6,682 nt of DNA from contig JAHELX010000341.1 of NCBI GenBank assembly GCA_024643945.1, positions 1-6,682 on the forward strand, in the 5' to 3' direction. Numbering within the stretch: position 1 is the stretch's first letter; each line of letters starts with the position of its first letter. The DNA is from Anaerolineales bacterium. GTDB taxonomy: Bacteria > Chloroflexota > Anaerolineae > 4572-78 > NAK82. Shown here piece after piece: positions 1 through 6,660 of the stretch. The notes under the pieces are model-generated. The model searched no databases. It was given only the letters and a program-made list of their open reading frames with translations, and was not told the origin of the DNA. The position numbers and the translations under genes are program-made.

Positions 1-414
1 TACCAGCAACCCGTGCAGCACGTAATACATCTCGTACAGTTCCATGCCGCGCACGGGGTTCCGGTGGTGGCGAATCGTGACCCCAAGGTATCCATCCTCC
101 TCCTGGCTTCGGGCCAAACGCTCGACCACTTCGTGCACTCTGTCCAGTAGCTCTTGATCGTCTGCGATCAAACCGGCATAGGCGGAGGCGTCCAGCCACT
201 TGCCTACTTGTTCCCCCAGCCAGAACCAGTCGTCGTAGGTTTTTGTGAATCCAAGAACGCGGTGCACCTTGCGCTCGTGCAGGCGGATGAACTCCTCAGA
301 GAGTATCCTGTCTTTCAACCGCCCGACGCGATTGGCCTGGAAGCGCTGACCCAAGAAGCCACCTACGGCCGAGAAGTCCTGTGGCGCGATATTGGTCAAT
401 ACCGTCTTTGTCAT
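1..414 (-). CDS. GH127-like (beta-L-arabinofuranosidase / DUF1680) protein, N-terminal part only
   Basis: This is the first 138 codons of a gene that continues past the window edge; the frame is open from the ATG at 414-412 to base 1. The start is firm because a perfect Shine-Dalgarno lies 5 bases upstream. The sequence resembles the N-terminal half of the GH127/DUF1680 (alpha/alpha)6 barrel: GFLGQRF and an N-x-R-x-G-R-L-K stretch (residues 19-34), GEQVGKWLDASAYA (67-80), a helix ending in SQEEDGYLG (103-111), and MELYEMYYVLHGLL (124-137). In that last motif the family has a conserved His before the next helix, here H134. Characterised GH127 members remove beta-L-arabinofuranose, for example from hydroxyproline-linked arabinosides. 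Their catalytic Glu and zinc-binding Cys/Glu residues lie beyond this fragment and cannot be checked. No signal peptide is seen, so a cytoplasmic place is inferred. It is the last visible gene of the operon, 10 bases after the DUF5695 gene. A related family such as GH146 is possible. Confidence 0.75.
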   Translation of the reverse strand, partial: MTKTVLTNIAPQDFSAVGGFLGQRFQANRVGRLKDRILSEEFIRLHERKVHRVLGFTKTYDDWFWLGEQVGKWLDASAYAGLIADDQELLDRVHEVVERLARSQEEDGYLGVTIRHHRNPVRGMELYEMYYVLHGLLV

Positions 415-418
415 TTAG

Positions 419-427
419 ACCTCCTTA
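419..427 (-). promoter_or_regulatory. Perfect Shine-Dalgarno site fused to the preceding stop codon
   Basis: On the minus strand the bases read TAAGGAGGT. This is the full complement of the usual 3' end of bacterial 16S rRNA. Its first three bases are the TAA stop of the DUF5695 gene, and the ATG of the GH127-like gene follows at 414-412, with 5 bases between GGAGG and the ATG. A ribosome terminating on the upstream gene would sit directly on this site, so re-initiation or coupling is likely (inference). Confidence 0.85.
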
Positions 428-3223
428 TAGGGATCGAATCTCGACATTATGAACGTTTCCCAGACTTACGGGCAGATCCACAGTGATCCACTCGTCCCCC
501 CTGGGGCTGATTTGGTCGGCCAGTTCGCCGTCAATGTGCACCCTGTAGTCACCCGCCGGCAGACCAGCCAGGCGCAGGATGGCGACGTGTTGATCCCGCG
601 TTCGGTTCTCCAGGGTAAACCGGATCTCGCGCAGGTCGTCGTCCACGACGATGGGTTGCTCAGCCGCAAAGCCGTCTCGATCCAAGAGTATATGCAGCCG
701 CCGCTCGCCCCGGATCACGTGAAAGCGCTGGCGCAGGCCATCCCTGGGAATCACCCCAATGCGGTCATCGGCCTCCCTCAGCAGACCGCCGTAGGCAAAC
801 AAGCCGAACAGGGGATCCTCCGTCACAATCGTCGCCGCCGTGCGGAGCGCAGCGGAGTAGCCGATCTCGATTTCGCCATCGTAGAACCACGCCCCGCGGC
901 GGTTGTCTTTTCTGATCCACATCGGACCGTACTTCTCGGGCGTGATCGCCCAGCCAGAGGCGCCATCGTTCTCTTCGCCGGGGTACCAGTAGCCGTAGTT
1001 AGTTTCTGGGGTACCGGTGTTCATCAGTGCCCAGGAACTCAGATAGGAGGCATAGCCAAGCCGCAGGTACGGCGCGGGATTGCTGGTGTGATACAAGGCG
1101 TAGTCGGCAATCGCCCAGCCCCCTGCCTGAGACATATAGCTCAGCGCGTACCGCGAAGAGATGCCTCCACGGTAATCGCTCCCCAGGAGGTAGTAGGCCG
1201 GCTCTACCCAGCCCCGCAGGGCGATGTTGGCCTGGATTTGCTTCTCCATGAATTGCTCAAAATCCTCGCGTTTGACCTGTGGGTGCGAATACCACTTGTC
1301 CTTGTACTTGTCGTACCACAGGCTTTCGTCCGGCGCCGCCGGGTTTGCCAGTCCGTACTTGGCGATGGCATGTGAGGACTCGAAAGCAGTGGTATCAAAG
1401 GGATATTCTGAATCAAATGGGTATGGGTCGTCGTACACGAAGTATTTGACCTTTTTCTCCCATTCGCTCTTCAGCCAATCCGCTTGCTCATCTCGGCCTT
1501 CTTCATACAGGGCCTCAATGAGATCAATGATGAGCAGTTCATTGTAGAGACCCAGTGTGTAGGCCCAGTATCCCCGCGCCCCTGCGGGGAGATCGTCAAT
1601 GCCTGCCAGGGTAAAGTGGGCTTTGGCCGTGCCGAAGGCCCGCTCCAGATACCCATCCTTGTCCTGGTACTTCGTCATGCCAGGATACATCTTGGCGATC
1701 TGGTACAGGTGGAAATAGAGCATGGTCAGATGAGGATAGTCATAGCTACGCCACACGTGCTCCAGGTCCTTACCCCCCGAACCGAAACCGTGCTCGCTGT
1801 AGCGGTTCTCGAGCCAGTTGGGAACACCGTAGATGAAGTAGGGATACGGCTCCTCCTGATCGGTGCGCTGGAGCTTGCCCCACACGAAGTTGTCAATGTA
1901 GTATTCGACGGCGGCAATCTCCTCCTGCACAGGATAGTGCACGTTCTTGGCCGCGATGAAGGGCGCTTTGGGCAAGGCCGTATCATCACAGGCCAGGACG
2001 TAGCCCCACCAGCCGTCAAAGCCATCCGTGTCATCAGGCCCGCGCAGCACCTTATTGCGCATATCCCACACGGAGAACAGGCCGTTGTACCACTTGCTCG
2101 AGTCGCGGTGTTGCTGTTTGCTCACAAGGAACGCCGCTCGTTTCTTGATGAGTGTCTCCAGCGGCTCCGTGACAAAGAACTCGAGCACCGTGTACCTGTC
2201 ATCGCCATAGTTCACCGTCAGCAGGTTCTCCCCCAGCCGGGAGAACTTGACCTTGTAGGCGTGGGTGTCGGGCTCCTTCTCACCCAGGTAATCCATCTCG
2301 GTTTGATCCGGGTATTCCGGCGTGATGGAGTAGTCCCTGTTTTTCGTCCGCAGCGAGAACACAGCGAACAGATCCTCAGGTACCGTCATGCCAGGCACGA
2401 CGTGAACGTCGAACAGGCCCTCCTCGTAGAGAACATCCCGCACTCCATCGTAGTCGTCGGCCCAGCGGAACTTGAAGCCGTAGTTGATCTCGTCACCTGG
2501 CGTACCCTTGGGGGCCAGGGTCACACTGGTGTGGAGCTGCCGCCACGTGCCCCGTGTCTCACTTGCGCCGTTGACCGCGGAGTGGATGTAGGCCCAATAG
2601 GGCGCGCGCACACTGCGACTCCGGTCGGGCTCGTGCTCCTCGTAGTATTCCAGTTTGGTGCCCTCCAGCGGCGTCATGACGAGATACGGTCCGACGCCGT
2701 TAGGTCGTTCCCAGAAGATGAAAGATCCATGACCTGAGATGAAACTATGCCGGGCCACGACCCGGGTGTAATTCGCCAGATTATCCTCCACGAACTGCCG
2801 GTTGAAAGGTAGCGGCAGGCCAATGTCGCCCAGTTCGAGCAGCCGGTCGGTGTTATTGCGAAATTGCAGTGTCCAGACCAGGCTGTCCTCCTTGCGTGTG
2901 AACTGTACCGTTAGCCGAAAGTCTCGGATACCGTGGGCACCCAGCGAGTCGCCCTCGTATAAGAAGGTCAAAGCCTCTGGATCATCCTCGCCGCTGACGT
3001 CAATCCGGCGAATATCGCCCGAGGACAGAGCAGTTACCTCCCGCCAGTCCCTCTCATCAAGCCGGTAGCGGACCACGACCTCGCCCAGGGTTTCGCCTTG
3101 CCAGATGTAGTCGGTATTAAAAACGTCGTCCAACAATTTCAGGCCGGTGATGCCACCGTGATTCCATGCCAGGACGAATTTGCGATGGGACGCTTTCCTT
3201 CCCTCAGTCACGCTTTCCTCCAT
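425..3223 (-). CDS. DUF5695-type protein, putative multi-domain (alpha/alpha)6-barrel glycosidase
   Basis: This is a 932-aa protein. I recognise it from memory as a DUF5695 family protein; the reaction is not known to me. The N-part (about residues 1-300) is beta-rich, with FVLAWNHGGITGLKLLDD (16-33), LEFRLTVQF-like strands near 100-110 and LPLPFNRQFVEDN (136-148), which looks like a substrate-side beta-sandwich. A helical region (about 360-800) is rich in aromatic and acidic residues typical of (alpha/alpha)6 glycoside-binding barrels: WYNGLFSVWDMRN (378-390), DGFDGWWGY (400-408), HVWRSYDYPHLTMLYFHLY (489-507), FESSHAIAKYG (614-624) and WYPGEENDGASGW (746-758). Acidic residues such as D387, D403, E487, E615, E750 and D753 are candidates only. 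A beta-rich tail (about 810-932) closes it. ATG 3223 is chosen over an in-frame ATG at 3418 because GGGAGG lies 5 bases upstream, and because the extra 65 codons run through sequence that encodes M24 peptidase in another frame. No signal peptide or membrane segment is seen. Confidence 0.85.
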   Translation of the reverse strand: MEESVTEGRKASHRKFVLAWNHGGITGLKLLDDVFNTDYIWQGETLGEVVVRYRLDERDWREVTALSSGDIRRIDVSGEDDPEALTFLYEGDSLGAHGIRDFRLTVQFTRKEDSLVWTLQFRNNTDRLLELGDIGLPLPFNRQFVEDNLANYTRVVARHSFISGHGSFIFWERPNGVGPYLVMTPLEGTKLEYYEEHEPDRSRSVRAPYWAYIHSAVNGASETRGTWRQLHTSVTLAPKGTPGDEINYGFKFRWADDYDGVRDVLYEEGLFDVHVVPGMTVPEDLFAVFSLRTKNRDYSITPEYPDQTEMDYLGEKEPDTHAYKVKFSRLGENLLTVNYGDDRYTVLEFFVTEPLETLIKKRAAFLVSKQQHRDSSKWYNGLFSVWDMRNKVLRGPDDTDGFDGWWGYVLACDDTALPKAPFIAAKNVHYPVQEEIAAVEYYIDNFVWGKLQRTDQEEPYPYFIYGVPNWLENRYSEHGFGSGGKDLEHVWRSYDYPHLTMLYFHLYQIAKMYPGMTKYQDKDGYLERAFGTAKAHFTLAGIDDLPAGARGYWAYTLGLYNELLIIDLIEALYEEGRDEQADWLKSEWEKKVKYFVYDDPYPFDSEYPFDTTAFESSHAIAKYGLANPAAPDESLWYDKYKDKWYSHPQVKREDFEQFMEKQIQANIALRGWVEPAYYLLGSDYRGGISSRYALSYMSQAGGWAIADYALYHTSNPAPYLRLGYASYLSSWALMNTGTPETNYGYWYPGEENDGASGWAITPEKYGPMWIRKDNRRGAWFYDGEIEIGYSAALRTAATIVTEDPLFGLFAYGGLLREADDRIGVIPRDGLRQRFHVIRGERRLHILLDRDGFAAEQPIVVDDDLREIRFTLENRTRDQHVAILRLAGLPAGDYRVHIDGELADQISPRGDEWITVDLPVSLGNVHNVEIRSL

Positions 3224-3276
3224 ATATGCCTCCCGTTCAAGTAATACCCTGCTCCGCTGGCGATAAATCCAGTCCC
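3224..3276 (-). other. Junction between the M24 remnant and the DUF5695 start
   Basis: The M24 similarity stops near EEMK (codons ending at 3277), and the ATG of the next gene is at 3223. The 53 bases between them are readable in the M24 frame (GTGFIASGAGYY and so on) but show no M24 family features and include the next gene's ribosome binding site. The simplest reading is that a deletion removed the M24 3' third and brought the next gene's leader up to it. No repeat, insertion sequence remnant or hairpin is visible at the joint. Confidence 0.6.
3229..3234 (-). promoter_or_regulatory. Ribosome binding site that decides the DUF5695 start
   Basis: On the minus strand GGGAGG is followed by CATAT and then ATG (3223-3221), a 5-base spacing. 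The in-frame ATG 65 codons upstream (3418) has no comparable site and lies inside the M24 coding remnant. This supports the 932-aa product. Confidence 0.85.
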
Positions 3277-3437
3277 TTTCATTTCCTCGGCAGCTTCGTC
3301 CATCACCTGATCCGGCGTCACGCCAGGGCGAATCCTGGACAGAACCACTTTGTGGTACTCGACGATGTAGCCGTAAAGCTCTCGCTGCCAGGAGGCGTAG
3401 GTCCCATTGATGGGCCACATGCGCCCGATGTCGCTGG

Positions 3438-3440
3438 TTA
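3438..3440 (-). other. Premature stop created by a one-base loss in the M24 gene
   Basis: The minus-strand text reads TGT AAC TAT TAA CCA GCG ACA TCG. Family members have N-Y-Y-T-S-D-I-G-R here. Adding one pyrimidine between A3439 and A3438 (TAT TAY ACC AGC GAC ATC) restores exactly that sequence. The site is not a homopolymer run, which makes a simple homopolymer sequencing error less likely, but an error cannot be excluded. Confidence 0.8.
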
Positions 3441-4303
3441 ATAGTTACATTCAGGGGCTACGTCCATCAGCACCAGATCACCGTCTTTCAAGGGGCTGCT
3501 GTTCAGAGAATAGTGGATGTGCCAGATATTCTCCCCACTGGCGACGATAGGATGATAGCCTTCGCCCCGTGCACCGTTCAGCGCATAGATGTAATTTGCC
3601 AGAGCGCCGAGTTGGTATTCGAGAATGCCTGGACGCGTCACCCGCATGGCCTCGCGGACGGCCAGGGCGCCAAGTTGGCCCGCACGGCGCATCACGTTGA
3701 TCTCGCGTGGGCTCTTGACCGACCGTAACTCATCCAGGATCGGCGTCAGGTCACGCACTTCCATTTTGGGAAATCGAGAGCGCAAAAGACCGATGAGACG
3801 CTGTTCTCGCGACGGCTGCCCATCCCACGGATCCTGGGCCACCATCTTGTTCGCCAAAAGCAGGTGGTGGTGGGTCGTGGCCCGGACTCCAGCCGGGGCA
3901 TGAGGGGTGTAGACCAGTTTCGCGTCGGCCAGGTGTTCCGAAAGCTTTTCCAGGCCGTAGACTTCATCAGCACCCGTAATCCCCTTCACCAGATCAACAT
4001 CTTCAACCCCTGGTGCAGCGCCCTCACCGAGCTGTGCCTCACCCCGCGGAGCAAGATAGAGCGCGGTTTTCCGCTCTGGGCCATTCATGAAAAGGTAGGA
4101 CTGCGGTGTTTCGAGGCCACAGCAGTAGAAGAACTCGTTCGTTTGGCGAAAGACGACATATCCACGGGGCGCTGAGGCACTCTGCAGCAACGCCTGGCTC
4201 TCGCTTCCAATGGCGTCAAATATCTTCCCCCGCCGGGCGACAAACTCCTCCGCAGGAAAATCTGCCTGCCATTGAGGGGCGATCTGAGTATCGCGTATCG
4301 TTC

Positions 4304-4307
4304 TCAC
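4304..4307 (-). other. GTGA stop-start overlap
   Basis: The TGA stop of the 776-aa gene (4306-4304) overlaps the GTG start of the M24 gene (4307-4305). A moderate Shine-Dalgarno, AGAGGT, lies at 4322-4317, 9 bases before the GTG. This arrangement usually means translational coupling and indicates that the M24 gene was an integral member of the operon before it decayed. Confidence 0.8.
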
Positions 4308-6634
4308 CTGCAGCGAACCTCTACATCTATCGGGCCTACGACCTTGGACGGGAGGGATACGGTCTCCTCTTGCGGATCAAAAGCGCTCCATGGCTTGCCA
4401 TCCACCTGCACAGACTTGATCGCCTGGGGTTTCGGGATACGCAGCCTGAGCTTCGCTGCTGTGGGCAGGCCCTTGGGGAGCGTGATCTTGGCTCGAACCG
4501 TCCCCTCGTCCAACTGCGACAGAACTTCGTAGCTCACTCTGCCCCACCTGGTGGGGGCGTTCTTCACGCTGATGCGCTTGCCGTTCTCTAGCCAGGCCCG
4601 CGGGGTCGCCTTGGCTAGCCACAACGTTGACGAAAGCGGATCCTCGAACACTAGCATCCACTTGGTGACCGTCGGGATGGTCACCTGCGCAGGTGCACAG
4701 TATGGGAAATGCTCTCCCCGATCGCGATCCATGTCCACACACTCAAAGACCGACCACGTGCCACGGGTGTGCAAATGAGCAGCCTGGGTGTAGTAGAAGA
4801 GCAAGAACTCGTGGATCATATCTTGCTGAATGAGCCCGTAGGCTTCCCCATAGCACTGGAAGGCAACGACTCTCTCCCGATTCCCGAAGATGCCCAGGGT
4901 CACTCCTTTGTGAGTAGCACAATACGCGAGTATGGTCTCGATGGTCTCCCTGGCAACCATACCTGAGTGCATCATTTCGGACCACACCCGGTTCTCATCG
5001 AAGGACTCTGGCCTGCTGCGATAGGGGGCCGCATCATAGGGTACCTGGGAGCCGGCAATCAAGGGAAGGCAGGGCGGCTCCGTATCATAGAGGATCGAAC
5101 GCTCAATCGCACGATAGACATCCTCCTGCAGCTCCGCAGCCTCTTCTACCAAGGCCTGCCCTCGCCCCACCAGTTCAGGGTCTTTTCGTTTCTCGCCAAC
5201 AGCAATCCACGTTCGCCCCAAGTCACGGAAGCCACGCCATGCCTCCGTACTGTTGGAGAAGTAGGGCTGCTCGTAGTCGAGGGTGGCAAGCGTGGGAGTG
5301 ACAAAACTAATGTCCGCCTCATGCCGGCCCGCAATCATGCCATAGGCCGGATCGTGCTTGGGCCGTTTCTTGGCTTCTTCCCGCCGCGTCATCAGGATGC
5401 GCACGATGGCCTTGATCTTTTGGTCGTACTTCAACAGGAGCTCATCGTTTCCAGTGTAGTCATAGTACTGCGCCAGATTGGTCAACATTCTGGCATATTG
5501 ACCGATCTCCGGTCCCCGGTAGTCAATCCTCCCATCCTGGCGCACAAAGTCTGAGAAATAGTTCTCGAGGTAGCCCTTGGCGATGTCAAACAGCCTCCAT
5601 TCCAGGTAACAGTTGACGCTACTGTTAAGGACATCCTGGAACCCATCGTGCTCTGGTGCGCCATAGTTCCTGTCGAGCACACCATAGCGGGGATGATTGC
5701 CCACCCGGGTGATCATCTCCTGGGCCATCGCGTGGCGGCAAAAGTCTGGTATCCACGCCTCGGGCAGGTGAAGCTCCATTGCCCCTTCGAGGGTCTTGCT
5801 CCAGACGCTGTGCAGCTTGTACAGCTCGGTGTAGAACGGTTCAGGCCCCGGCTCAGTTTTCCACGGATAGGGCAGGTAGGAATCTATGTAATGCGCCTCA
5901 GTGACTTCGCCGTTCTCCAGCCTGAGGAAACGATACCACGCGGGCTGGATATACATCGTGGGTGGATCTACCACCCCAAAGATCACGCTGTCCCAGGTCA
6001 ATCCCTCGCGCACAGGGTAGGAAAAGTGCACTGCGGGTAGCCAGCCACCAACCAGGCCTTCCCAGAGCCTCTCCTGCTCGATGACTTCCCCGATCTCAGG
6101 GGCAACGACCAGGGGATTGACGCGCCACGCGCCGCCAGGAGCATAATAATAGATCGGCACGACATCGAAACAGTTGCGACTGCCCACGAAGGTGTGAGGG
6201 CCTTCGTACAGACCGTATCTCACCCGGCGAATCGGAGGGAAGCAGGCAGCCACCTCCTCAAAGCTGGGGTCCTTTCCCTGGGCCAGGATCTCCCGGCCCA
6301 GAATGTCACGCTCGGAGGCAAGGATCTCCTCTTTGGTATGCCCCCGGTAGCAACTGTCTTCTGGGACGCGCGTCGGCACCAGCGTTTTGGCCAGTTCCAG
6401 GACTATCCCATCTTGATCTACATACAGGATGGACCCGTTGTGGGTCTGCAAATCTTCAAACACAGCGACAGGTTTGCCCGGCCTCAGTTCCAATACGGCC
6501 ATCAACGTCCATGGCTCCATCCTTTCGTGGCGGCCGAGTTGTCGGATCTCCCCGCTAGTCGCGTCTTTGACCGTGACGCGATCTTCGACTTTGAGAACAG
6601 CCGGCTTCGTGCAGTTCTCCTCCTGTGGTGGCAT
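4304..6634 (-). CDS. Putative (alpha/alpha)6-barrel glycosidase of unassigned family, 776 aa
   Basis: I cannot assign a named family, but the layout is that of large helical-barrel glycoside hydrolases. A beta-rich N-part (about residues 1-280) has many aromatic strands, such as VPIYYYAPGGAWRVNPLV (159-176) and MYIQPAWYRFLRL (227-239). Repeating helices (about 285-630) include WIPDFCRHAMAQEMITR (294-310), YGAPEHDGFQDVLNSSVNCY (324-343), IGQYARMLTNLAQYYDYTGN (377-396), NRVWSEMMHSGMVARETIE (548-566) and HTRGTWSVFECVDMDRDRGE (622-641). The tail (about 650-776) is a beta-sandwich with KLRLRIPKPQAIKSVQVDGK (728-747), a pattern also seen at the end of GH127/DUF1680 proteins. E328, D330, D334, E553, E631 and D634 are possible catalytic acids, not proven. 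No signal peptide is seen, so it is probably cytoplasmic and acts on imported oligosaccharides. The start is set at the second of two nearby ATGs (6634) because AGAGGA lies 6 bases upstream; the ATG at 6649 would add MRGNV but has no ribosome site. Confidence 0.8.
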   Translation of the reverse strand: MPPQEENCTKPAVLKVEDRVTVKDATSGEIRQLGRHERMEPWTLMAVLELRPGKPVAVFEDLQTHNGSILYVDQDGIVLELAKTLVPTRVPEDSCYRGHTKEEILASERDILGREILAQGKDPSFEEVAACFPPIRRVRYGLYEGPHTFVGSRNCFDVVPIYYYAPGGAWRVNPLVVAPEIGEVIEQERLWEGLVGGWLPAVHFSYPVREGLTWDSVIFGVVDPPTMYIQPAWYRFLRLENGEVTEAHYIDSYLPYPWKTEPGPEPFYTELYKLHSVWSKTLEGAMELHLPEAWIPDFCRHAMAQEMITRVGNHPRYGVLDRNYGAPEHDGFQDVLNSSVNCYLEWRLFDIAKGYLENYFSDFVRQDGRIDYRGPEIGQYARMLTNLAQYYDYTGNDELLLKYDQKIKAIVRILMTRREEAKKRPKHDPAYGMIAGRHEADISFVTPTLATLDYEQPYFSNSTEAWRGFRDLGRTWIAVGEKRKDPELVGRGQALVEEAAELQEDVYRAIERSILYDTEPPCLPLIAGSQVPYDAAPYRSRPESFDENRVWSEMMHSGMVARETIETILAYCATHKGVTLGIFGNRERVVAFQCYGEAYGLIQQDMIHEFLLFYYTQAAHLHTRGTWSVFECVDMDRDRGEHFPYCAPAQVTIPTVTKWMLVFEDPLSSTLWLAKATPRAWLENGKRISVKNAPTRWGRVSYEVLSQLDEGTVRAKITLPKGLPTAAKLRLRIPKPQAIKSVQVDGKPWSAFDPQEETVSLPSKVVGPIDVEVRCR

Positions 6635-6640
6635 GACATT

Positions 6641-6646
6641 TCCTCT
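6641..6646 (-). promoter_or_regulatory. Ribosome binding site that decides the start of the 776-aa gene
   Basis: AGAGGA on the minus strand is followed by AATGTC and ATG (6634-6632), a normal 6-base spacing. The site lies inside the first codons of the alternative start at 6649, which itself has only AT-rich text (CACATATTA) before it. This favours the 776-aa product over a 781-aa one. Confidence 0.65.
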
Positions 6647-6660
6647 CATTAATATGTGGT

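Larger units (their letters stand above)
3208..4307 (-). pseudogene. Aminopeptidase P / M24 metallopeptidase, frameshifted and C-terminally truncated
   Basis: This is a broken gene of the Xaa-Pro aminopeptidase (M24, 'pita-bread' fold) family. The first reading frame (4307-3438, 289 aa, GTG start) contains an AMP_N-like N-domain with FRQTNEFFYCCGLETPQSYL (53-72), then the linker and the start of the catalytic domain: RSVKSPREINVMRRAG (195-210), the active-site-cleft WHIHYS (262-267) and LMDVAPECNY (280-289), where D282 is the first metal ligand. It stops at TAA 3440-3438. The family sequence resumes one frame away with TSDIGRMWP (from 3438), where D (codon 3432-3430) is the second metal ligand, and continues through ELYGYIVEYHK and GVTPDQVMDEAAEEM to about 3277. 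After that the family match ends. The remaining codons to TGA 3210-3208 are the leader of the next gene. The His-Glu-Glu metal ligands, about 110-130 residues in usual members, are absent, so repairing the frameshift alone would not restore an enzyme. The GTG start overlaps the upstream gene's stop (GTGA). Confidence 0.85.

Noticed and set aside
449..1375. Plus-strand open frame of 308 codons
   Set aside because: It is antisense to the C-terminal part of the DUF5695 gene, has no domain or convincing ribosome site, and is a mirror of coding sequence.
1578..1592. CCCCTGCGGGG hairpin as a terminator
   Set aside because: It lies inside the DUF5695 coding sequence (LPAGARGY region) and has no T-run.
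1484..2737. Long plus-strand open frame (417 codons) opposite the DUF5695 gene
   Set aside because: It is the antisense of a clear 932-aa gene, rich in Val/His/Gly/Leu without recognisable domains, and typical of frames mirrored from GC-rich coding DNA.
3224..3418. N-terminal 65-residue extension of the DUF5695 frame
   Set aside because: The same bases encode well-conserved M24 peptidase sequence in another frame. The extension is Arg/Ser-rich noise, and a strong ribosome site precedes ATG 3223.
3430..3445. Programmed -1 frameshift in the M24 gene
   Set aside because: There is no slippery heptamer (the text is AACTATTAACC) and no clear downstream hairpin. The protein would still lack its last metal ligands.
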